DNA of 64,000 nucleotides from an uncultured Oscillospiraceae bacterium (GTDB lineage Bacteria; Bacillota; Clostridia; Oscillospirales; Ruminococcaceae): contig CAKSEO010000005.1 of NCBI GenBank assembly GCA_934446565.1, positions 1 to 64,000 on the forward strand. The letters run 5' to 3'. The position numbers and the translations under genes are program-made. Below are positions 17,748-27,400 of this stretch, piece by piece. Numbering within the stretch: position 1 is the first letter of the stretch; each line of letters opens with the position of its first letter. The notes under the pieces were generated by a model, which worked only from the letters and a program-made list of their open reading frames with translations, ran no database searches and had not been told where the DNA came from.

Positions 17748-18957
17748 CGTATTCACCTCCAAGCGCCCTGAAATCCTCAAAGAATGTCGGATAGCTCTTT
17801 GCAACGCACTCCGCTCCGGTTATGGTCAGCGGGGATGAGCAGCGCTGCGAAGCCACTGCAAGCGACATAGCGATACGGTGGTCATTGAAGCTCGAGCAGA
17901 CGCCGCCGGAAAGCTCCCTGACGCCGGTTATCTCAAGCTCGTCGTTCACGATACGCACGTCGGCACCGAGGGAATTCAGCACCGTCGAGATGGAGACCAG
18001 ACGGTCGCTTTCCTTGATACGCAGGCGCTTGCAGCCGCGTATGTGGGAATCTCCCTCCGCGAATGCCGCGAGAACCGTCAGCACCGGCACAAGGTCGGGG
18101 ATATCCGACGCGTCGATGTCGAACCCGGAATAATTGCCGTTTATTTTTATCATGCTGTCGATTATGTCGAAAACGGCGCGGTCGCCCTGTACGCTGCTGC
18201 GGTTGACCCCGGTTATCTCGATATTGCTGCCGAGCTCGTTCGCAACTGCGAAAAACGCCGCCTGAGAACAGTCGCCCTCCACCGCGTACTTTGCGGTCTT
18301 GAACTGCTGAACGCCCTTTATGCTGTAGTTTCCGTTGAACTCCAGCGTTTCGACGCCGAAATCGCGCATGCAATGCACGGTGATGTCAGCGTAGGGCTTG
18401 GATTGCAGCGGAGATGTGAGCTGGATGGTGCTACTGCCCTCGAGAAGCGGCATGGCGAACATCAGCCCGGTGATGAACTGGGACGAGATGTCTCCGGTCA
18501 CGGGGTAAACCCCGGCGCTCAGTTTTCCCTTTATATGGTAGGGGAACGTATCCGAAACGAACTCCACTCCATGCTTCGGGAACTCCTCAAGATAGGGGGT
18601 TATCGGACGGGTAGGGAGCTTGCCGGAGCCGTCGAACACCGTCTCCACTCCCAGCGCTGCGGCTACGGGTATCATGAATCGCAGCGTTGAGCCGGATTCG
18701 CGGCAGTTTATCTCCGCGTATTCCGGAGCCTTTTCTATGCCTTTGACATAGGTCACGCCGTTTTCAGTGCGTATCTCTGCGCCCAGCGCGGTCAGCGCGT
18801 CGGTCGTGGCGTCGATATCCTCGCACTGGAGCACTCCGGTTATCTCGCTTTCGCCCTTTGCGAGGGCGGCGCAGATAAGAGCGCGGTGCGAAATGCTCTT
18901 TGACGGCGGAATGACCACTCTGCCCGAAAGCGGGCGCGGTTGTATTACTATGTTCAT
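17731..18957 (-). CDS. aroA: 3-phosphoshikimate 1-carboxyvinyltransferase (EPSP synthase)
   Basis: A 408-residue enzyme joining phosphoenolpyruvate to shikimate-3-phosphate. It shows the N-terminal PPSKSISHRALI motif (about 17-28), ESGSTLRFM near 86 and a RIKESDR motif near 312. It lies 9 bases after aroB and overlaps aroC. Length is slightly below the usual 420-430 but no conserved block is missing. Confidence 0.95.
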   Translation of the reverse strand: MNIVIQPRPLSGRVVIPPSKSISHRALICAALAKGESEITGVLQCEDIDATTDALTALGAEIRTENGVTYVKGIEKAPEYAEINCRESGSTLRFMIPVAAALGVETVFDGSGKLPTRPITPYLEEFPKHGVEFVSDTFPYHIKGKLSAGVYPVTGDISSQFITGLMFAMPLLEGSSTIQLTSPLQSKPYADITVHCMRDFGVETLEFNGNYSIKGVQQFKTAKYAVEGDCSQAAFFAVANELGSNIEITGVNRSSVQGDRAVFDIIDSMIKINGNYSGFDIDASDIPDLVPVLTVLAAFAEGDSHIRGCKRLRIKESDRLVSISTVLNSLGADVRIVNDELEITGVRELSGGVCSSFNDHRIAMSLAVASQRCSSPLTITGAECVAKSYPTFFEDFRALGGEYDVVIV

Positions 18958-18966
18958 ATGTTCTCC

Positions 18967-20016
18967 TTAACTATTCAGGAACTTTTCGTAATCCTCAGTG
19001 GAAAGTCTGACGACCTCGCTTTTGCCGATGTCGGTGCAGATAACGATGTTCATTCCGGAGGAAAGCCGCTTTTTGTCGCCCAGGGAATACTTGAACAGCG
19101 TGTCCATTGGAGCCGGGTCGGTGAGCGGAAGTCTGCACTTTTTCAGCAGAGCATCCAGCTTGTCGGCTGTTCCGGCGGGACACATCCCGCGGCGCTCTGC
19201 GATGTGGGTGAAAGTGCTCATCCCTATCGCAACGGCGTAGCCGTGGGTGATGCCGGTGTAGTCGTAGTACTTCTCGATAGCGTGACCCAGCGTGTGTCCG
19301 AAATTGAGCAGCATGCGCTCGCCCTTTTCGCGCTCGTCGTTTTCGACTACCTGCGCCTTGATGGAAACGCAGCGCGTGATTATATCCTCCAGATTGTCCC
19401 GGACGTCCTTTTCAACGAGGAGGTCGAACAGCTCCCGGGACCTTATCATGCCGTACTTCACGACCTCCGCCATTCCGTCTGCGAAGAACTCCGGTGTGAG
19501 CGTGGACAGCGTATCTGTGTCGCACAGCACGAGCTGCGGCTGGTAGAATGCGCCTACGAGATTCTTTCCGCCTGCGATGTCAACGGCGGTCTTGCCGCCA
19601 ACGGAGCTGTCCGTCTGAGCCAGGACGGTCGTGGGTATCTGCACGAAGCCAATGCCGCGCATGTATGTAGCCGCCGCAAATCCCGTCAGGTCGCCGACGA
19701 CTCCGCCGCCCAGCGCGATGAGCGCGTCAGAACGTGTGAAGCCCTTTTCCGCAAGGAAATCGTAAAGCCCGAGCAGCGTCTTATGGCACTTGGACGCCTC
19801 TCCGTGCGGGAAAACGTATTTTTCCGCGCTGAAACCGTTTTCCGACAGGCTTTTCATCAGCCGTCCGGAATACAGCGGGTCAACGTTATCGTCGGTAACA
19901 ACGCAGACATGGCGCGCTGTTATTGCCGCGGAAATATGGCTGCCGGAATTATCCAGCAGACCGCTGCCTATAAGTATATCGTAGCTGCGGCTTGCATTTA
20001 CATGAACCTTTTGCAT
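18967..20016 (-). CDS. aroB: 3-dehydroquinate synthase
   Basis: A 349-residue NAD- and metal-dependent enzyme making 3-dehydroquinate. Conserved segments: GEASKCHKTL near 70, ALGGGVVGDLTGFAAATYMRGI near 95, and the metal-binding HTLGHAIE near 250. The start at 20016 follows GAAAGGA 8 bases upstream; an earlier in-frame ATG at 20061 would lie inside the promoter. First gene of the operon; aroD, aroE and aroK are not in this window. Confidence 0.94.
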   Translation of the reverse strand: MQKVHVNASRSYDILIGSGLLDNSGSHISAAITARHVCVVTDDNVDPLYSGRLMKSLSENGFSAEKYVFPHGEASKCHKTLLGLYDFLAEKGFTRSDALIALGGGVVGDLTGFAAATYMRGIGFVQIPTTVLAQTDSSVGGKTAVDIAGGKNLVGAFYQPQLVLCDTDTLSTLTPEFFADGMAEVVKYGMIRSRELFDLLVEKDVRDNLEDIITRCVSIKAQVVENDEREKGERMLLNFGHTLGHAIEKYYDYTGITHGYAVAIGMSTFTHIAERRGMCPAGTADKLDALLKKCRLPLTDPAPMDTLFKYSLGDKKRLSSGMNIVICTDIGKSEVVRLSTEDYEKFLNS

Positions 20017-20049
20017 ATGTCGTATCCTTTCAAAATTATAATCTATATT

Positions 20050-20078
20050 ATTATAACTCATTTGCGCGAAAAAGTCAA
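20050..20078 (-). promoter_or_regulatory. aroBp: Promoter of aroB-aroA-aroC
   Basis: On the minus strand TTGACT (20078-20073), a 17-base spacer and TATAAT (20055-20050). The -35 box overlaps the stop codon of the upstream MATE gene, so the operon has its own promoter despite being on the same strand. Confidence 0.85.
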
Positions 20079-21415
20079 CTGCATTGTTTGCGCTCGGCTT
20101 TCAGGTAATACGCCACGCCCACTGCGTCCGCAATGAACCAGCCTATCGGGATAGATATCCATATCCCGAAAACGCCTATCTCCGGGATACCTGACAGCAC
20201 ATTCGCAAGCAGCACCCGCGTCCCCAGCGAGAACACCGTCAGCACCACGGACATGACCGGCTTGTTGACCGCACGATAATAACCGTAGAGCATGAACAGT
20301 ACGCCTATCCCGATGTAGCACGCGCCCTCCGTCCGAAGATACTCCGCGCCTATCTCCACCGTTTCCCGCACCGAGCCGTCAACGAACAGGCTCATCAGCG
20401 GCTCCGCAAAAATGCACACCGCCGCGCTGACCGCCACGCAGAACAGTGCGACGCTTATCAGCGACTGCTTTATCCCGGCGCGGATACGGTCGTACTTCCC
20501 CGCGCCGAAATTCTGCGCGGTAAAGACCGAGAACGCATTCCCGAAGTCCTGCACCGGCATGTAGGCGATCGTGTCTATCTTGACCGCCACCGAAAACGCC
20601 GCCATGACGACCGGTCCGAAGCTGTTCACGACCGCCTGCACCATCAGTATCCCGAGGTTCATCACCGACTGCTGGAGGCAGGTGAATCCTGACAGCGACA
20701 GAATGCTGCGGAAATTCCTGCGATCCCAGCGCATGTCGGCGCGGGTCAGCCGGTACTCCGGGTAGGCTGCGATGAAATACACGAGCACTCCGGCTCCGGA
20801 AACGTACTGAGATATGACCGTTGCGAGCGCGGCGCCCATGATACCCATTCCGAGCGGTATCACGAACAGCAGGTCGAGCCCGATGTTCAGCGCAACTGAA
20901 ATTCCGAGGAATACGAGCGGAGTGGCTGAATTGCCCATCCCCCGGAGGATATTCGAGATGTAATTATAGAGGAACACTGCGAAAAATCCGATGAACACGT
21001 AAACCAGGTAGGTGTGCATATCCCAGGTAAGCTCCGCCGGGACATTCAGCATACCTATGATGACATCGCACAGCAGATAGAACGCCGCAATTATGACCAG
21101 CGTGAGCGCGCCGACTATCCCGGCGGACATGAAAATACCGTTGCGGATGGAGTCGTTCTCCCTGCGCCCGAACGCCATTGAGATGAACGAGCCGGTTCCC
21201 AGCGAAAGCCCGATTATCACCGACGTCAGGAACGTCATGAGGGTATATGACGAGCCTACGGCAGCCAGGGCGTTATCGCCGATGTACTTTCCCACCACCC
21301 AGGTGTCGGCAAGATTATAGAATTGCTGCATGACATTTCCGAGCATCAGCGGTATTGCGAACGCCCATAGTCCACCGGTTATGCTACCGCTTGTAAGGTC
21401 TCTGTTTTTCTGCAT
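20075..21415 (-). CDS. MATE-family efflux transporter (second)
   Basis: A 446-residue, 12-helix MATE transporter with two similar halves (FAIPLMLGNVMQQFYNLADTW near 19; SLSGFTCLQQSVMNLGILMVQ near 235). The start MQKNRD is taken because GGGAGAG lies 6 bases upstream; the longer frame would begin inside the -35 box. It has its own promoter and sits alone between the adh gene and the aro operon. Substrate unknown. Confidence 0.86.
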   Translation of the reverse strand: MQKNRDLTSGSITGGLWAFAIPLMLGNVMQQFYNLADTWVVGKYIGDNALAAVGSSYTLMTFLTSVIIGLSLGTGSFISMAFGRRENDSIRNGIFMSAGIVGALTLVIIAAFYLLCDVIIGMLNVPAELTWDMHTYLVYVFIGFFAVFLYNYISNILRGMGNSATPLVFLGISVALNIGLDLLFVIPLGMGIMGAALATVISQYVSGAGVLVYFIAAYPEYRLTRADMRWDRRNFRSILSLSGFTCLQQSVMNLGILMVQAVVNSFGPVVMAAFSVAVKIDTIAYMPVQDFGNAFSVFTAQNFGAGKYDRIRAGIKQSLISVALFCVAVSAAVCIFAEPLMSLFVDGSVRETVEIGAEYLRTEGACYIGIGVLFMLYGYYRAVNKPVMSVVLTVFSLGTRVLLANVLSGIPEIGVFGIWISIPIGWFIADAVGVAYYLKAERKQCS

Positions 21416-21446
21416 TTGATCTCTCCCTTTTCCACTTTGCCAATCA

Positions 21447-21475
21447 ATTATAGCATAATTCGGAGGATAATTCAA
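21447..21475 (-). promoter_or_regulatory. Promoter of the second MATE gene
   Basis: Minus-strand TTGAAT (21475-21470), 17 bases, TATAAT (21452-21447), about 32 bases before the start codon. Confidence 0.82.
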
Positions 21476-21479
21476 GCAG

Positions 21480-21505
21480 AAAACCCCGCCGGGTCACGGC
21501 GGGGT
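21480..21505 (-). terminator. Terminator of the alcohol dehydrogenase gene
   Basis: On the minus strand ACCCCGCCG and CGGCGGGGT form a strong stem followed by TTTCTGCTT, about 20 bases after the adh stop codon. Confidence 0.82.
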
Positions 21506-21527
21506 CGTTTATTATGCTATTCGTTGA

Positions 21528-22745
21528 TCAGAAATCAACATCGGTGTCGTAGTAGCAGCACTTGAGCAGCTTCTCCAACTCCTCGGGCGAGGGCTGACGG
21601 GGGTTGGAACCGGTACATGCGTCTGCGATAGCGTTCACTGCAATGTCGTGTACTCTCTCGAGGAATACGTTCTCGGGTACGAAGCCCTGCTCGCAGGGAT
21701 AGCTGTCTGCGCCGTAGTTCTTGATGCAGTGCGGAATCTTCAGCTCGTCGTTCATGCCGCGGAGGTACTTGATGAGCAGTGCGACCTTCTCGTCGTCGTT
21801 GGAGCCGCCGAGGTGCATGTAATCAGCGATAACGCCGTAGCGCTTCTTAGCTGTCGGGTCCTTAGCGTTGAACGCGATAACCTTAGGCAGGTACATTGCG
21901 TTTGCTGCGCCGTGGATAATATGTGCGCCATAGTCCTGGAAGATAGCGCCGGTCTTGTGAGCCATGGAGTGTACGATACCAAGCAGAGCGTTGGAGAACG
22001 CCATACCTGCCAGGCACTGTGCGTTGTGCATTCTTGCACGGGCTGCCATGTCGCCGTTGTAGGACTTTACCAGGTCAGCCTGGATCATCTCGATAGCGTG
22101 GATAGCCAGCGCGTCGGTGAAGTCGCAGTTTGCGGTGGAAACGTATGCCTCGATAGCGTGGGTCATAGCGTCCATACCGGTGTGAGCTGTCAGCTTCTGC
22201 GGCATGGTTTCAGCAAGGTCGGAATCAACGATAGCTACATCAGGTGTGATCTCGAAGTCTGCGATAGGATACTTGATGCCGTTGTCGTAATCGGTGATGA
22301 TGGAGAATGCGGTAACTTCTGTAGCTGTACCGGAGGTGGAAGGAATTGCACAGAAGTGCGCTTTCTTTCTCAGCTCAGGAATGCCGAATACCTTGCACAT
22401 ATCCTCAAAGGTACATTCCGGATACTCGTACTTGATCCACATAGCCTTGGCAGCGTCGATAGGAGAGCCGCCGCCCATCGCAACGATCCAGTCAGGATTG
22501 AACTCCAGCATCTTTGCAGCGCCGTTCATAACGGTGGTAACGGAAGGATCAGGCTCAACGCCGTCGATAACTAAAACCTCCATGCCGGCTTCCTTGAGGT
22601 AACCCTCAGCCTTGTCAAGGAATCCAAAGCGCTTCATAGAGCCGCCGCCGACAACGATGACAGCCTTCTTGCCCTTGAGAGCCTTCAGGTTCTCGAGTGC
22701 GCCCTTGCCATGGTAAACATCTCTCGGTAAAGTAAATCTAGCCAT
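21528..22745 (-). CDS. Iron-containing alcohol dehydrogenase
   Basis: A 405-residue group III alcohol dehydrogenase reducing acetaldehyde or butyraldehyde (or another aldehyde) with NAD(P)H. The dinucleotide-binding GGGS motifs are at about 34 and 92 (MGGGSPIDAAKAM), and the metal ligands are in VDSDLA, GMDAMTHAIEAY, GIVHSMAHKTG and the second His of AHIIHGAAN. A C-terminal stretch ending DTDVDF is typical of clostridial fermentative enzymes. Single-gene unit with its own promoter and terminator; likely an electron sink beside the hydrogenase. The exact aldehyde is unknown. Confidence 0.9.
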   Translation of the reverse strand: MARFTLPRDVYHGKGALENLKALKGKKAVIVVGGGSMKRFGFLDKAEGYLKEAGMEVLVIDGVEPDPSVTTVMNGAAKMLEFNPDWIVAMGGGSPIDAAKAMWIKYEYPECTFEDMCKVFGIPELRKKAHFCAIPSTSGTATEVTAFSIITDYDNGIKYPIADFEITPDVAIVDSDLAETMPQKLTAHTGMDAMTHAIEAYVSTANCDFTDALAIHAIEMIQADLVKSYNGDMAARARMHNAQCLAGMAFSNALLGIVHSMAHKTGAIFQDYGAHIIHGAANAMYLPKVIAFNAKDPTAKKRYGVIADYMHLGGSNDDEKVALLIKYLRGMNDELKIPHCIKNYGADSYPCEQGFVPENVFLERVHDIAVNAIADACTGSNPRQPSPEELEKLLKCCYYDTDVDF

Positions 22746-22762
22746 TGTAATTGTACCTCCAT

Positions 22763-22780
22763 TTGTGAAAGTCTTGTGAA
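22763..22780 (-). promoter_or_regulatory. Two direct TTGTGAA motifs in the adh leader
   Basis: TTGTGAA occurs at 22763-22769 and again at 22774-22780, an 11-base repeat, inside the transcribed leader of the adh gene. TTGTGAA is the half-site of the Rex redox repressor, but a full Rex operator is an inverted repeat, which this is not. Confidence 0.35.
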
Positions 22781-22827
22781 AAACCTACAGAAATTTTCAA
22801 TAAATTCCCTCGGTTTTTATTGATATT

Positions 22828-22856
22828 ATTATAACATCATTCTTACATATTGTAAA
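22828..22856 (-). promoter_or_regulatory. Promoter of the alcohol dehydrogenase gene
   Basis: Minus-strand TTTACA (22856-22851), 17 bases, TATAAT (22833-22828). It gives a leader of about 75 bases before the start codon. Confidence 0.82.
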
Positions 22857-22863
22857 ATGCTTA

Positions 22864-22895
22864 ATATGCATACCTCTCATACATTTTATGCATAT
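22864..22895. promoter_or_regulatory. Inverted repeat upstream of the adh -35 box
   Basis: ATATGCATA (22864-22872) and TATGCATAT (22887-22895) are perfect 9-base inverted arms around a 14-base spacer, located 8 bases upstream of the adh -35 box, a position suited to a regulator. Confidence 0.5.
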
Positions 22896-22952
22896 CACAC
22901 AGTTTTCACAATATATTCAAAAATCTTTAGTGCAGATTTAACAAGATTAATA

Positions 22953-22990
22953 AGAGCAGGTCAACTTTCGTCAGCCTGCTCTTTGTTATA
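22953..22990 (-). terminator. Stem-loop after the ABC permease gene, probable terminator
   Basis: AGAGCAGG (22953-22960) and CCTGCTCT (22975-22982) form an 8-bp stem with a 14-base loop. On the minus strand it is followed by TATTAATCTTGTT, and on the plus strand by TTGTTATAATT; neither T-run is ideal. It lies about 45 bases beyond the stop of the ABC operon. Confidence 0.6.
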
Positions 22991-23027
22991 ATTATAACGC
23001 GTTCAGCGTTTTACACCGCAAAGTCTG

Positions 23028-24422
23028 TCACTCGCGCTTGATAGCCTCCATCGCGGAGATGTGCACCGCCTTGTTTGCCGGGTAGAATCCCGAACCGAGT
23101 CCGATGCATATTGAAAAGAGGATAGCAAATCCGTAAAGCCACAGCGGCACGATGGACATAGGGCTGTTCGCCGTGTCCATCGCGGTGGTTATCTTCGTCC
23201 AGAGGGTCGCGAGGTCGGTTATTTGTATCGACTGTGCGGCTTCATTGGTAAAGACGTTCATCCCCACCGATATGAAGAAGCTCAGCATGCTTCCGATGAT
23301 ACCGCCGATAAGTCCGATGAATCCCGCTTCCATGAGGAACACGGAACGGATGTTTCCGAGGAAGCAGCCCAGCGCTTTCATGACGCCGATCTCGCGGGTA
23401 CGCTCGGATATCGACATTATCATCGTGTTAGTAATGCCCAGCGCCGCAACGAACAGCGATACCGCGCCAAGTCCGCCGAGCATCATCTGCTGTTTGCGCG
23501 CTTCCTCCTCGAGGGGCTTGCGGACGGACTCCATCGAATAGGTGGAGTAGCCCAGCTTCTTTATCGCGCTTTCGATGTCGGCGACCTGGGAGATGTCCTT
23601 CGCCTTGACGTATATCTCGCTGTATTCCATGTTATTCGTGTTCGCGCTCGGATAGAACATCTTGTACAGCGTCTGGAGGTCGGACGTGAAGAATATCAGT
23701 CCCTCGCTGGTCGCGTAGTCCTTGTTGTAATCCTCCTTGACAACGCCCGTCACCTTGACTTCCTGGTACTTCTTGACATCGTAGTTCTCGTAGCTGTAGA
23801 GCTCGAGCTTCAACGTCTGCCCGTTTAGCTGCATGTAAGGGTCAGGAAGCGCGGAGGGGTCATTTTCCGTCATTTCGCCGGTGTTGGGGTCGTAGCTGTA
23901 CATGTAATCCCAGCGGCTGATGGTATTGTTGCCGTCCGGGCGCATGGAGTCCTGGAGGTTATACGCCGCGTACTGTCCCGCAAGCACCTCGAAGCTGTTC
24001 TTCGGATAGGAACCCTCGATGAGCTGGAATCCGAATTTTTCCATCGCGTCCTTGTTTATTCCGACGACGTTCACCCACTGCATCTGATAGCGGTCGTTGT
24101 CGCCTGCGTACACCGTCATGTTCACGTTGTTCAGCTGGCTCTTGCCGAGCGCGACGTCAACATTGGCGATATTCTGGAACTTTTTTATCGCGTTGTCGTC
24201 AAGCTTCGTGTCCTTGCGTCCGCCGGAGTAGACCTGGATGAGGGTCAGGTCGCCCATGCCCTCAAGCATGATCTGCTGCGAATTCTGCACTCCGAAGCCT
24301 ATCGACATCATAGTTACGATGGCGCAGCAGCCGACCACGACGCCCAGCACTGTCAGGATAGTCCGTGACTTCCTGCGCGTCAGGTTCTGCAGGCACATCT
24401 TTATCATGTCTAAAATTTTCAT
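23028..24422 (-). CDS. ABC transporter permease, MacB/FtsX type
   Basis: A 464-residue permease with a first membrane helix (about 20-43), a large extracytoplasmic MacB periplasmic-core domain (about 45-320) and three C-terminal helices (about 325-350, 365-395, 425-448), the standard type VII ABC (mechanotransmission) layout. The last gene of the ATPase-surface protein-permease operon, 12 bases after the surface protein. Type VII systems do not move substrates across the inner membrane in the usual way but transmit force to an outside partner; the likely partner here is the preceding gene product. Confidence 0.88.
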   Translation of the reverse strand: MKILDMIKMCLQNLTRRKSRTILTVLGVVVGCCAIVTMMSIGFGVQNSQQIMLEGMGDLTLIQVYSGGRKDTKLDDNAIKKFQNIANVDVALGKSQLNNVNMTVYAGDNDRYQMQWVNVVGINKDAMEKFGFQLIEGSYPKNSFEVLAGQYAAYNLQDSMRPDGNNTISRWDYMYSYDPNTGEMTENDPSALPDPYMQLNGQTLKLELYSYENYDVKKYQEVKVTGVVKEDYNKDYATSEGLIFFTSDLQTLYKMFYPSANTNNMEYSEIYVKAKDISQVADIESAIKKLGYSTYSMESVRKPLEEEARKQQMMLGGLGAVSLFVAALGITNTMIMSISERTREIGVMKALGCFLGNIRSVFLMEAGFIGLIGGIIGSMLSFFISVGMNVFTNEAAQSIQITDLATLWTKITTAMDTANSPMSIVPLWLYGFAILFSICIGLGSGFYPANKAVHISAMEAIKRE

Positions 24423-24434
24423 GGCTCGTCACCA

Positions 24435-27400
24435 TTAAACCTTTGTCGTGTCGTCGCTGTCGGACTTTTCGTCCTCGTCAAGATCGTCCTCCCAGTCGAT
24501 ATCGTCAGCCGTCAGCTTCTTGCCGCCCTTGTGCTTTTTCTTGAGTACGACGATGAGCACTACAACGCCAGCCGCAACCAGCACTGCGCCGCCGATGATA
24601 ACTACCAGCCACGGGAATCCGCCCTCGCCGTCAACCTCAGTAGTTTCATACGTCATGGGGTAATCAGGTATCCACTGCTGCTCGATAACGTTCAGGGTAA
24701 CGGGGAGCTCCTTCACGATCTCGTTCATGTTGGAATCCTCGTATGTGACCTTGAGCACGAAGCTTACCTCGCCGGCTCTGGTGGGAGTGATGACGAAATC
24801 CGCCGTGCCGTTGCCGCCGGCTGCGATGTTGCCTATCACCTTTTCGGTGCTGAGCGCGGTGTAGCCCGGGTCGCTGTAGTCGTCGTAGCCGCCCATGGAG
24901 CCGTCGTAGCCGCCCATGGAGCCGCCGTCTACGTATCCGGCGTCGCCCATCGCTCCGCCGTCAATAGCGATGTAGCTCTGATAAGCCGCGTCCGCTGAGG
25001 AGAACATCCCGTCCATTGCGGGAATCTCAGAAGTAGCCGCACCCGCAGGCTCGGAAGTCATGCCGCCGATGTTGGTATTGTCGTCAACAATCCCCTCGTC
25101 GGAGCTGCTGGATGCGCTGACTACCTCGACCTTGACGTTGGAGGCGTCTGCACGTCCCTTGTTCATGTAGCTGAGGGTGATGTACACCTCGTTGCCGACG
25201 TAGATGTCATATGTAGGATTGCTTACGGAAAGAGTCAGCTTATCCGGCTGGTAGAGCGGAACGTAGATGGTCTGCTCGGAAGTCATGCTGGTACGGGTGT
25301 CGCCTACCAGGTAATCATACTTGAACGAAACGGAAACCGAAGATGTTCCGGTCGCCGCAGTAGGGAGCGCCCTCAGCTGCACGGATTCGCTTGCCGCGCC
25401 AGCCGCCGGGAGGCTCGCGTAATAGAACGAGCTGCTGCCGCCGTAGATGGAAAGGTCGCCGCCTGCGTTTACGGTCATCACCATGTTCTCGACTGCGGTA
25501 GTGCCGTTGGTGTTGTAGAAATCAAGGTCCAGCGTGAACACGTCGCCTGCCGCTATCTGGTCGGCGCCGATGTCGTACTTGCCGATGATGATGTTCGGAG
25601 CCGCTCCGGTGTCCTTGCCGTCGCCTGCCTTATTGGGTGCCGCGATGATGGTGGCGGAGGAGCTGCTCTCGCCCTGCTTGATGGAGGTGTTCCTGCCGTA
25701 GTCGAACTTCATTGCGGCGGTTATCCCCTGCTTTGCGGAGGTGATGTCCTCGAGGGTCTTGAATTTCACCGTTATCGTCGCGGTGTCCTGCGGACGGATG
25801 ATGTCGATGAACGCGGATTCCGTTCCGTCCAGGAAGTAGAACGCGTCGGTGCTGGTGAGGTCAACGAACACGTCCCTTACGGTTATATCGCCGTAGTTCT
25901 TGACGGTGAGCCTGTACTCGTACTCGGTATCCGGAACTATCGCGGAATCCAGCTTCTCGCCGGAAATGCGGAGCACGGGGGCAGTGGAAACATTGGAGCT
26001 CATGCTGATGGTGCCGGTCTTGGTTTCAACTGTTTTCGTGCCGCTCTTGTCGTAACGGTACTCTACCTCGACATCGAGGGTCTGGGTGACGCTGGAAAGC
26101 TCCGCGGCGGTGTCAAAGCGCACCAGAATACGCTTTTCTGCGCCTGCCTTTATCTTCTCGACGAAGAAATTGTCAGTGCCATTGGTAATGTTGACGCCCT
26201 CGCCGCCCTTTACCTTGATGGTGACGTTCTCCATGTCCTCGTTGCCCTTGTTGACGATGTAGAACGCCTTGCGGTAGCTTTTTCCCGCCTCAAGTTCCAC
26301 GTCGAGCGGCTTGGAGGTGATGAGCGGGAACGGTGCGGTCTCCTCCGCTTTCTGACCGAACATGACGTAGGTCTCCTCGTAGGAGCCGTCCTTTTCGTCG
26401 CTGCCCATGACGTAATTGTACTTCAGGCTCGCGGTGATGGTCTGGCGGATAGTAGTGATGTCTTTCATGGTGCGGAACTTCATGGTTATCTGCTTGGTCG
26501 TTCCGACCGGGATATCCTCGAAATACCTGGAGCTTGAGCCGTCGGTTATGACGATGTCATCGGAGCTTGCGAAGTTGATGAAAAGCCCTTTCATGTCGGC
26601 AGTACCGGTGTTCTTGATGGTCAGTACGCCGCTGTAATTGCTGTCCGGCTCGATATCGGCCTCCGCCATCGAGAAGCTCGCCTCAACGACCGGGTACACC
26701 TTTTCTACGGTGGATATCTCCGCCGCCGCTGTTACCTGCGCAGTCGCGCTGCCGGTGGTCTCGGTGGAGCCGGTGTCGTAATAATAGCGCAGGTTGACGG
26801 TGAAATTCTGCTTTTCGGTGTTTATCTTTTCCAGCGCCTTGTACTTGATGGTGAGTATCTTCTCATCCTTGAAGCCCAGGCTCTCGATATCCTGCGTGCC
26901 TGTTCCCTCCTTGATGAGTATCTCCTCGGAGGAGCTTACTTCCGCAAGGATATTGTACGCGGCAGTCGTGCCGAGGTTTTTCAGGCGTATCTTGAACTCG
27001 CCCTCCTCGCCCGCCTTGATGGGAGAATCAGGCTCTACCGCCGTTATCTTGATTATCGGCTCAGGATTGGTGACGACAGGGTCGGGAGTGCTGTCGGGGT
27101 CGGTGCACTCGATAACGTTCACCGAACCGTCAAAATAATCGCTGCCGCCGGTGTAGCCTACCTTGAAGCCGAAATTCTTGTCGTCGCCGACCCATTTGCA
27201 GTCCTTTACGACAACGTCATATTTCAGCAGCTCGTCCCCGGTGGAGGTGATAGTCAGGCTTTCCAGCGTTCCCCTGAAGCTGTCCATGCTCTTGAGGAAG
27301 TCTATCCCCGCGCTTCCGCCAGTGACCTGGGAGGTCTTTACCTTGATATCCTTTATCGTCATTTTCATGACAAAGCTTGTGTTTTTCCCGATGTACGACT

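Noticed and set aside
20017..20061. Longer aroB start at 20061
   Set aside because: This would place the start before the -10 box; the ATG at 20016 has a GAAAGGA site.
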